DNA of 10,337 nt from 62-47 sp039808365 (lineage in GTDB: Bacteria > Pseudomonadota > Alphaproteobacteria > Rhizobiales > Xanthobacteraceae): positions 1 through 10,337 of the forward strand of contig JBDHSX010000134.1 of the NCBI GenBank assembly GCA_039808365.1. The letters are read 5' to 3'. The notes below the pieces were generated by a model that searched no databases, was not told the origin of the DNA, and saw only the letters and a list, made by a program, of their open reading frames with translations. A program made the translations under genes and the position numbers. Positions within the stretch are counted from its first letter, which is position 1; every line of letters starts with the position of its first letter. This document shows, one piece after another, positions 1-5,851 of this stretch.

Positions 1-75
1 CAGCCACAGCTTGCTGGCCTGATCGAGGATCAGCGCGATCACGGCCGCGACGATGCCGGCGCGGAGCGGGGTCAT
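1..75 (-). CDS. lspA: Signal peptidase II (lipoprotein signal peptidase), N-terminal fragment
   Basis: Reading leftward from an ATG at 75..73, 25 codons are visible before the window edge. They encode a short N-terminus, a hydrophobic segment (about residues 7-17) and then DQASKLWL. A first transmembrane helix leading into a D-x-x-SK motif is the hallmark N-terminus of LspA, the inner-membrane aspartic protease that removes signal peptides from diacylglyceryl-modified prolipoproteins. The catalytic aspartates lie further downstream and are outside the window. The start is only 10 nt after the ileS stop, and ileS-lspA is a classic proteobacterial gene pair, which supports the call and suggests cotranscription with ileS. 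No good Shine-Dalgarno sequence is obvious; translation may be coupled to ileS. The gene is truncated only by the window. Confidence 0.88.
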   Translation of the reverse strand, partial: MTPLRAGIVAAVIALILDQASKLWL

Positions 76-85
76 CGCGAGGCTG

Positions 86-3000
86 TCACGCGCTCACCCC
101 CAGCGCCTTCCATTCCCTCAAGGCTTGCGCGTCGCGCGGGGTGACGTCGGGAAAATCCTTGTCGTCGCCGACCGCCTGCGAAATTTTCCACGAGCGGGCG
201 CATTTGGCGCCGACGGCTTTCTCCACCACCACCGCGACGCCGGGCACGTCGCTGAGGCGGAACGCGTCCGCCGGGGCCTCGCCCTCGCGCACTTCGGCGT
301 TCGAGGTGATGCAGACCTCCGCGAGGTCGATGTCGAACAGCGTGGCGAGCAACCCGCGATCCGACACATAGACGATCGGCGAGGCTTCCAGCGACGAACC
401 GATCCGCTTCGCCGCGCGCTCAAGTTCGAGCGCGCCGGTGACGACGCGGCGGACATCGCGAATCATCCGCCATTTTTTCGCCAGCACGTCGTCACGGTAT
501 TGCTGCAAGATTCCCGGGAACAGAGTGAGGTGAACCGACGGCTCGGCGTCGGGCTTGTAGAGCCGCCACGCTTCCTCCGCGGTGAACGACAGCGCCGGCG
601 CCAGCCACTTCAGGATCGCATCGCACAGGATATCGATCGCCGTCAGCGCCGCCTTGCGGGTTTGCGACGACGGCGGATCGCAATACAGCGCGTCCTTGCG
701 GATATCGAAATAGAACGCCGACAATTCGGAATTCATGAAGGCGGCGAGCGTGGCGATCACCGTCTTGTAGTCGAACGCCGCGTAAGCCTTGCGCACCACC
801 TCGTCCCTTTCCGCGAGCTCGTGCAGCATCAGCCGTTCGAGCTCGGGCATCTCGGCGAGCGCCACCGCATCCTCGCGCTTGAAGTGATGCAAGGTGCCCA
901 GCATCCAGCGGATGGTGTTGCGCAGCTTGCGATAGGTCTCGATGGTGTTCTTGAGGATTTCCGGGCCGATGCGCTGGTCGTCGGCGTAGTCGGTGGCGCA
1001 CACCCACAGCCGCAGGATGTCGGCGCCGGATTGCGCGATCACCTTCTGCGGCTCGACGGTGTTGCCGAGCGACTTCGACATCTTGCGGCCGTTCTCGTCC
1101 AGCGTGAAGCCATGGGTCAGCACCACGTCATAGGGCGCGCGGCCGCGCGTGCCGCAGCTTTCCAGCAGCGAGGAATGAAACCAGCCGCGATGCTGATCGC
1201 TGCCTTCCAGATACATCACCGAGTCGTCGCCGCCGTCGATCTTGCGCTTGATGCCCTTGAGGCCGGGGAAATGCACCGGGTCTTCCAGCACGAAGGCGTG
1301 GGTGGAACCGGAGTCGAACCAGACGTCGAGAATGTCGTCGACCTTGCGCCAGTCCTCGTTCGCGCGGCTTCCGAGGAAACGCTCGCGCGCGCCTTCCATG
1401 TACCAGGCGTCCGCGCCTTCCTTCTCGAACGCCTCGCCGATTCGCGCGTTGACCTCGTCGTCGATCAGCACTTCGGCGGAGCCGTCGTCCTTTTCGCGCA
1501 CGAACACCGCGATCGGCACGCCCCAGGCGCGCTGTCGCGAGATCACCCAGTCGGGGCGGCCGGCGATCATGCCGGTGATGCGCCTCTCGCCCTGCGGCGG
1601 CACCCATTGCGTGACGCTGATCGCCTGCAGCGCGCGGGCGCGCAGCGTGTCGCCGGGTTTCGCCTTGCCGTGGTCGGTGATGTCCCGATCCATCGCGATG
1701 AACCACTGCGGCGTATTGCGAAAGATCACCGGTTTCTTCGAGCGCCACGAATGCGGATACTGATGCTTCAGGCGGCCGCGCGCCAGCAGCAGGCCGCGCG
1801 CGGCCAATTCCTTGATGACCGCTTCGTTGGCGTCGCCCTTCTCGCCCTTGTCGGTGAGCACGCGCTTGCCGGTGAAGCCGGGCGCCTGCGCGGTGAGCGC
1901 GCCGTTCTCGTCGACGGTGTAGGGGATCGCGGTGGAGATGCCGCGCGCGTCGAGATCGCGCGCGCTCGCGGTCCAGATGTCGAAATCCTCGCGGCCGTGG
2001 CCCGGCGCGGTATGGACGAAGCCGGTGCCGGTGTCGTCGGTGACATGGTCGCCGTCGAGCAGGGGCACGGTGAAGTCATAGCCGCCGCCCAGGCCCTTGA
2101 ACGGATGCGCGCACTCGATCGCGTCCATGGTGTCGACGGGAACGTCGCGGACTTTCTCGTAAGCGGTGACGCGCGCCTGCTTGAACACGTCCTCGGCGAG
2201 CTTGTCGGCGAGGATCAGCATGTCGCCGGCCTTCGCCCAGTTGTCGGCGGGCGCGTCGGTGACCTTGTAAAGACCGTAGCCGATTTTCGAGGAGAAGCTG
2301 ATGGCGCGGTTGCCCGGCAGCGTCCACGGCGTCGTGGTCCAGATCACCACGCTGGCATTCGCCAGCGCCCCATGCGCGGGCGAGGTGATCGGAAACTTTA
2401 CCCACACCGTGTCCGAGGTGTGGTCCTCGTATTCGACTTCGGCCTCGGCCAGTGCGGTCTTCTCCACCACGCTCCACATCACCGGCTTCGAGCCGCGATA
2501 AAGCGTGCCGTTGGCGGCGAACTTCATCAACTCACGCGCGATCTGCGCTTCGGCGAAGTAATCCATGGTGGCGTAGCGGCCGTCCCAATCGCCGATGATG
2601 CCGAGCCGCTTGAATTCCTCGCGCTGGATGTCGAGCCATTTGTTGGCGTAGGCGCGGCATTCCCTGCGGAACGCCACCATCGCGGCCGGATCCTTGAAGT
2701 TCGGCTTCTGCTTGCCTTTCGAGCGGTAGTTCTCCTCCTCGATCTTCCATTCGATCGGCAGGCCGTGACAGTCCCAGCCCGGCACGTAGTTGGAGTCGTG
2801 GCCGAGCATCTGCTGGCTCTTGGTCACCACGTCCTTGAGAATCTTGTTGAGCGCGTGGCCGATGTGGATGTTGCCGTTGGCGTAGGGCGGGCCGTCGTGC
2901 AGCACGAATTTCGCCCGCCCCTTGGCGCTCTCGCGCAGCTTGCCGTAGAGGTCGATCTCGTTCCAGCGCTTGAGAATATCGGGCTCGCGCTGCGGCAGGC

Positions 3001-3100
3001 CGGCGCGCATCGGAAATTCCGTCTGCGGCAGGAACAAGGTCTTGGAATAGTCGGGAGCGTCGGATTTTGGGGCGGCGGATTTCTGCGGCTTGTCGGACAT
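86..3100 (-). CDS. ileS: Isoleucyl-tRNA synthetase (class Ia)
   Basis: This 1004-residue protein activates isoleucine with ATP and charges tRNA-Ile in the cytoplasm. The class I signatures are intact: HIGH at residues 79-82 and KMSKS at 673-677. Other IleRS landmarks are GWDCHGLPIE (108-117), the editing-domain motifs TTTPWTLPGN (255-264) and DDTGTGFVHTAPGHG (355-369), DVWFDSGS (592-599) and LEGSDQHRGWF (631-641). The order is Rossmann fold with inserted CP1 editing domain, then anticodon-binding helices, then a C-terminal tail. The length is slightly above the 940 or so residues of many bacterial enzymes. In the tail the usual CxRC...CxRC zinc ribbon appears as CARS (967-970) and TPRD (987-990), so only one of four cysteines remains. 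The ATG start fits the homologous N-terminus (SKTLFLPQTEFPMRAGLPQRE), although the Shine-Dalgarno sequence is weak. It is followed immediately by lspA and preceded by a 167-nt gap holding a possible promoter. Confidence 0.98.
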   Translation of the reverse strand: MSDKPQKSAAPKSDAPDYSKTLFLPQTEFPMRAGLPQREPDILKRWNEIDLYGKLRESAKGRAKFVLHDGPPYANGNIHIGHALNKILKDVVTKSQQMLGHDSNYVPGWDCHGLPIEWKIEEENYRSKGKQKPNFKDPAAMVAFRRECRAYANKWLDIQREEFKRLGIIGDWDGRYATMDYFAEAQIARELMKFAANGTLYRGSKPVMWSVVEKTALAEAEVEYEDHTSDTVWVKFPITSPAHGALANASVVIWTTTPWTLPGNRAISFSSKIGYGLYKVTDAPADNWAKAGDMLILADKLAEDVFKQARVTAYEKVRDVPVDTMDAIECAHPFKGLGGGYDFTVPLLDGDHVTDDTGTGFVHTAPGHGREDFDIWTASARDLDARGISTAIPYTVDENGALTAQAPGFTGKRVLTDKGEKGDANEAVIKELAARGLLLARGRLKHQYPHSWRSKKPVIFRNTPQWFIAMDRDITDHGKAKPGDTLRARALQAISVTQWVPPQGERRITGMIAGRPDWVISRQRAWGVPIAVFVREKDDGSAEVLIDDEVNARIGEAFEKEGADAWYMEGARERFLGSRANEDWRKVDDILDVWFDSGSTHAFVLEDPVHFPGLKGIKRKIDGGDDSVMYLEGSDQHRGWFHSSLLESCGTRGRAPYDVVLTHGFTLDENGRKMSKSLGNTVEPQKVIAQSGADILRLWVCATDYADDQRIGPEILKNTIETYRKLRNTIRWMLGTLHHFKREDAVALAEMPELERLMLHELAERDEVVRKAYAAFDYKTVIATLAAFMNSELSAFYFDIRKDALYCDPPSSQTRKAALTAIDILCDAILKWLAPALSFTAEEAWRLYKPDAEPSVHLTLFPGILQQYRDDVLAKKWRMIRDVRRVVTGALELERAAKRIGSSLEASPIVYVSDRGLLATLFDIDLAEVCITSNAEVREGEAPADAFRLSDVPGVAVVVEKAVGAKCARSWKISQAVGDDKDFPDVTPRDAQALREWKALGVSA

Positions 3101-3180
3101 GAGACTCTGGCTTGGCTGAAGGGCGCGGAAAGCAACATTGACCCGGTCTTGCGCCGAGCGAAGCTCAGGCGGAAGCCGGG

Positions 3181-3209
3181 CAGATAATAATTATGATGCG
3201 CTGCGCCAA
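3181..3209 (-). promoter_or_regulatory. Possible ileS promoter in an AT-rich patch
   Basis: The 167-nt gap between the acetyltransferase stop and the ileS start contains an AT-rich island, unusual in this GC-rich window. On the minus strand TTGGCG (3209..3204) could be a -35 box, followed after 16 nt by TTATCT (3187..3182). Both match the housekeeping consensus only partly. A CATAAT at 3195..3190 is an alternative -10, but it lacks a good -35 box. The position would give ileS an untranslated leader of roughly 75 nt. I see no T-box, which would not be expected in this group, and no convincing attenuator. If real, ileS-lspA has its own promoter and need not depend on ribF. Confidence 0.3.
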
Positions 3210-3267
3210 CATAAGGCTTTCCATAGCAGGCGGCGGCGGGAACGCAAAGGCCGTGCTGTGACCGAAT

Positions 3268-3810
3268 TCAGGCCGGTTTCGTTCGTCTCAGGGGTCGGGC
3301 CGGGTTGCCGGCGACGGTTTCCCCCGCGCCGACGTCGCGACTGACGACACTGCCCGCGCCCACCACGGCGCCGTCGCCGATGGTGACGCCGGGCAGAATA
3401 ATGGCGCCGCCGCCGATCCAGACATCGTTGCCGATGCGGACCGGGCGGCCGAACTCCAGTCCCTCACGGCGGGTTTTGGCGTCGCGTGGATGATCCGCCG
3501 TATAGATCTGAACGGCGGGGCCGATCTGCGTCCGGTCGCCGATCGTCACCGTCACGACATCGAGAATGACGCAGTTGAAGTTGAGGAAGACGCCGTCGCC
3601 TAGAAGGATATTGGTGCCGTAGTCGCAGAAGAACGGCGGCCGGATGGCGACGTTCTGCCCGAGATGCCCGATGCGCTCGGCGAGAATCCCGCGTAGCACC
3701 TCGGCGGGTGCGCCGGCTGCCGCGTTATAGCGCGCCAGCCATTCCGCCGCCTCGCGCTGATCGGCGATAATCTCCGGCGCATCGGGGCGGTACAACTCGC
3801 CCGCCAGCAT
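3268..3810 (-). CDS. Maa/LacA/NodL-type hexapeptide O-acetyltransferase
   Basis: From the ATG at 3810 this is a 180-residue acetyl-CoA-dependent sugar or small-molecule O-acetyltransferase. Residues 1-50 or so match the N-terminal maltose-acetyltransferase cap (MLAGELYRPD...), followed by a left-handed beta-helix of hexapeptide repeats (IGDRTQIG, VRIGND, VTIGDGAVVGAGSVV) and the closing AGNPARPL. The family's catalytic histidine is visible in TADHP (His107), as are the FNxNC element (77-80) and Trp131 in VWIGGG. The acceptor cannot be read from sequence: maltose, galactosides, Nod factors and other sugars are all used in this family. It follows ribF closely, so it is probably in the ribF transcript, and sits between ribF and ileS, which are often adjacent. 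The start is doubtful: the frame continues upstream as TRSEKDK, resembling the N-terminus of E. coli Maa, to a CTG at 3834..3832 that overlaps the ribF stop. With that start the protein would be 188 residues. Confidence 0.92.
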   Translation of the reverse strand: MLAGELYRPDAPEIIADQREAAEWLARYNAAAGAPAEVLRGILAERIGHLGQNVAIRPPFFCDYGTNILLGDGVFLNFNCVILDVVTVTIGDRTQIGPAVQIYTADHPRDAKTRREGLEFGRPVRIGNDVWIGGGAIILPGVTIGDGAVVGAGSVVSRDVGAGETVAGNPARPLRRTKPA

Positions 3811-3830
3811 CTTGTCTTTCTCGGATCGGG

Positions 3831-4802
3831 TCAGTCGATCGCTCCGAATTTCGGAAATGCCTCCGGCGCGGCGGCCAGCGCCGCGCGCGCGCGGGCGCTG
3901 TCGTCGTCCATCTGGCGGATGAGGGCATCGATGCCGTCGAACTTCAGTTCGTCGCGGATATAGGCGATGAAGGCGACGTCCAGCGTCTCCCCGTAGAGGC
4001 TATCCTTGAAGTCGAACAGGAAGATTTCCAGCAGCGGCGCGCCGTTGTCGAAGGTCGGGCGGCGGCCGAAGCTGGCGACGCCGTCGATGCGGCGGTCGCC
4101 CCGGCCGACACGGACGGCATAAATGCCTTGGCGCAAGCCGCATTGCGGGTCGAGCCGGATGTTCGCGGTCGGGAAGCCGAGATCGCGTCCGCGCTTCGCG
4201 CCGTGGATCACCTCGCCGGTGACGAACCAGGGACCGTCGAGCATGGCGGTGGCTTCCGCGATCTGGCCTTCGGCCAGCGCCATGCGGATGGCGGTGGAGG
4301 ACACCGGGCGCTCGTCGATATCGATGTGCGGCTGGACGTGGACCTCGATGCCGAGCCTGGGCGCTTCGCTTTGCAACAGCGCCGCCGAGCCGACCCGGCC
4401 CTTGCCGAAATGGAAATCGTAACCGATCGAAATCCCGCGGATGCCGAGCCGGCCGATCAGCTCGTCGCGGATGAAATCCTGCGCGCTGGTGCCGGCGCGG
4501 GCGGCATCGAAGGTCATGACCACGGCGCCGTCGAGACCGGTGCCGGCGAGCAGCCGCAGCTTGCCGGCCTCGTCGGTGAGGCGGAATTGCGGGGTGTGCG
4601 GGCTGAAGAAGCTGCGCGGGTGCGGCTCGAAGGTGACCGCCAGCGCCGGACGACCGAGCCGCTTCGCCATCGCGGTGGCGGCCGCGATGACGGCGCGGTG
4701 GCCGCAATGCACGCCGTCGAAATTGCCCATGGCGACCACCGACCCCCGGGGAATGGCGGTCGCCGGCGTCTGGTCGCGGATGACGGAAAAGCTGGAAGAC
4801 AT
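3831..4802 (-). CDS. ribF: Bifunctional riboflavin kinase / FAD synthetase
   Basis: This 323-residue cytoplasmic enzyme phosphorylates riboflavin to FMN and adenylylates FMN to FAD. The N-terminal FMN adenylyltransferase module carries the nucleotidyltransferase signature GNFDGVHCGH (26-35, with the HxGH-type pair His32/His35), FEPHP (58-62) and SSTAIR (168-173). The C-terminal riboflavin kinase barrel carries GFPTAN (209-214), FGRRPTF (245-251), Glu259 in LEIFLFDF as the likely catalytic base, and the terminal YIRDELKFDG segment. The length is normal for bacterial RibF. The ATG at 4802 gives the expected N-terminus (VIRDxxPATAIPRGSVVAMGNFDG), although no clear Shine-Dalgarno sequence precedes it. 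The gene follows a 173-nt gap after the HAD gene and overlaps or closely precedes the acetyltransferase. The order ribF-(acetyltransferase)-ileS-lspA is the usual proteobacterial order with one gene inserted. Confidence 0.97.
   Translation of the reverse strand: MSSSFSVIRDQTPATAIPRGSVVAMGNFDGVHCGHRAVIAAATAMAKRLGRPALAVTFEPHPRSFFSPHTPQFRLTDEAGKLRLLAGTGLDGAVVMTFDAARAGTSAQDFIRDELIGRLGIRGISIGYDFHFGKGRVGSAALLQSEAPRLGIEVHVQPHIDIDERPVSSTAIRMALAEGQIAEATAMLDGPWFVTGEVIHGAKRGRDLGFPTANIRLDPQCGLRQGIYAVRVGRGDRRIDGVASFGRRPTFDNGAPLLEIFLFDFKDSLYGETLDVAFIAYIRDELKFDGIDALIRQMDDDSARARAALAAAPEAFPKFGAID
3832..3845 (-). promoter_or_regulatory. Shine-Dalgarno sequence and candidate CTG start of the acetyltransferase
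   Basis: On the minus strand GGAG (3845..3842) is followed after seven nt by CTG (3834..3832), in frame with the acetyltransferase. The CTG shares two bases with the TGA stop of ribF (3833..3831), a CTGA arrangement like the common ATGA coupling overlap. The downstream ATG at 3810 has only the poorer GAGAAAG in front of it. The eight extra residues (start codon plus TRSEKDK) fit the family's usual N-terminus. CTG is a rare start codon, so this is inferred from homology and spacing and not proven. Confidence 0.5.
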
Positions 4803-4843
4803 TGATGAATTCGCGGTTGGGCCGGGATTGCCGGTGGAAGTGA

Positions 4844-4867
4844 CGTATCGCAGGGCGGGAAGTCAAG
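4844..4867 (-). promoter_or_regulatory. Weak candidate promoter element upstream of ribF
   Basis: CTTGACT on the minus strand (4867..4861) is a good match to the alphaproteobacterial -35 element and lies about 60 nt before the ribF ATG. The best -10-like hexamer, GATACG (4849..4844), is only 11 nt away, which is too close. At the usual 16-18 nt spacing the sequence (for example TCACTT) matches poorly. I record the -35 match as suggestive only. Confidence 0.22.
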
Positions 4868-4919
4868 CCAGTGTCGTGCTTCCGACGCCCGGATCGCCTG
4901 ACGGCGTACGCTTTTGCAA

Positions 4920-4942
4920 GCACGACGGCCACAGGCCGGTGC
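4920..4942. repeat. Short imperfect hairpin between HAD gene and ribF
   Basis: GCAC-GA-CGGCC-ACA-GGCCG-GTGC forms a nine-pair stem with a two-base bulge and a three-base loop, 34 nt beyond the HAD stop. On the minus strand it is followed by TTGCAAAAG, not a run of T, so it is at best a weak terminator for the HAD transcript. The rest of the 173-nt gap shows no reading frame I would call a gene. Confidence 0.35.
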
Positions 4943-4975
4943 GATTTCGAAACCGCCAGCCCGGCGCCCGGCGAC

Positions 4976-5830
4976 CTACCAGCGCAGTTCCCGGGTCAGG
5001 GCCAGCGGCGGATGTCCGAACAGTTCCTTGACCGTGGCCGCGTCCAGCGCGTCGACGCCCTGAAATTCGCCGGCATGGATGCCGCGGGTGACGAACAGGC
5101 AATTGATGCCGAAGCCGTGGGCGCCGGCGAGGTCGGTACGGACGGAATCCCCGATCGCCAGCACCCGTCGGGGGGAGACTTTTGCGTCGCGACGCGCCTC
5201 CGCCAGCGCCATGGCGCGCTCGTAGATCGGGCGGTGCGGCTTGCCGTAGAAGATCACCTCGCCGCCAAGCTCGCGATACAGTTCGGCGATTGCGCCGGCG
5301 CAGTAGATCAGCCGGTCGCCGCGCTCCACCACGATGTCGGGGTTGGCGCAGATCAGCGGCAGGTTGCGCCTTCGCGCCTCCTCCATCATGGCGCGATAGT
5401 CTTCCGGCGTCTCGGTCTCGTCGTCGAACGGCCCGGTGCAGACGATATAATCGGCGCGCTCGATCGGCGCGAAGGCGGCCTCCAACCCGCGATGGATCGA
5501 GGTGTCGCGCTCCGGCCCGAGCCAGAACATCGCCTTGCCGGGATGCTCGGCCACGAACAGGCGGGTCAGGTCGCCGGAACTGACGATGGCGTCATAGGTT
5601 TCGTCGGCGACGCCGAGCTTGCGCAACTGCCGCTGTACCGAATCCGCGGGACGCGGCGCGTTGGTGATGAGCACCACGGTGCCGCCGCGCCGGCGGAAAG
5701 TGTGGAGGGCTTCACAGGCTTCGGGAAAGGCCACCAGCCCGTTGTGGACCACGCCCCAGATGTCGCTGAGCAGCACGTCGACATTGGCGGTCAGGTCGCG
5801 CAGGTTTTCGATGAAGCGCAGGGTGGTCAT
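4976..5830 (-). CDS. HAD-superfamily subfamily IIA protein (TIGR01459-type), function unknown
   Basis: This 284-residue protein has the NagD-like HAD-IIA layout, with a core Rossmann fold and a C2-type cap. Motif I is LSDIWGVVHNG (Asp23 nucleophile), motif II is ITNAPRP (55-61), the motif III lysine is in GKPHRP (Lys197), and motif IV is GDSVRTDLAGA (227-237). Residue 25 is Trp where active HAD phosphatases normally have the general acid/base Asp (DxD). The DxWGVxHNG form is what I remember for the TIGR01459 group, which is common in alphaproteobacteria and has no assigned substrate. It may be a slow or specialised phosphatase, or a binding protein. It starts 21 nt after the EAL gene ends, so the two are probably cotranscribed. 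No signal peptide or membrane segment is visible. The ATG at 5830 gives the usual N-terminus; the sequence before it is GC-rich with no clear Shine-Dalgarno sequence. Confidence 0.9.
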   Translation of the reverse strand: MTTLRFIENLRDLTANVDVLLSDIWGVVHNGLVAFPEACEALHTFRRRGGTVVLITNAPRPADSVQRQLRKLGVADETYDAIVSSGDLTRLFVAEHPGKAMFWLGPERDTSIHRGLEAAFAPIERADYIVCTGPFDDETETPEDYRAMMEEARRRNLPLICANPDIVVERGDRLIYCAGAIAELYRELGGEVIFYGKPHRPIYERAMALAEARRDAKVSPRRVLAIGDSVRTDLAGAHGFGINCLFVTRGIHAGEFQGVDALDAATVKELFGHPPLALTRELRW

Positions 5831-5851
5831 CGATCGCGCCGCCGCCGGAGG

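Noticed and set aside
53..3187. A 1044-codon open frame on the plus strand covering ileS
   Set aside because: It is antisense to a certain IleRS gene. Its product is Arg/His/Val/Ala-rich, lacks recognisable domains, and has the composition expected of the complementary frame of a high-GC gene.
3101..3267. Possible T-box or amino-acid attenuator upstream of ileS
   Set aside because: No leader peptide rich in isoleucine, no T-box consensus and no terminator/antiterminator pair could be made out.
3981..4940. Overlapping minus- and plus-strand frames within ribF (for example 4000-4932 and 4128-4805)
   Set aside because: They are alternative frames of ribF with Arg/Pro-rich products and no conserved motif; ribF itself is complete and normal.
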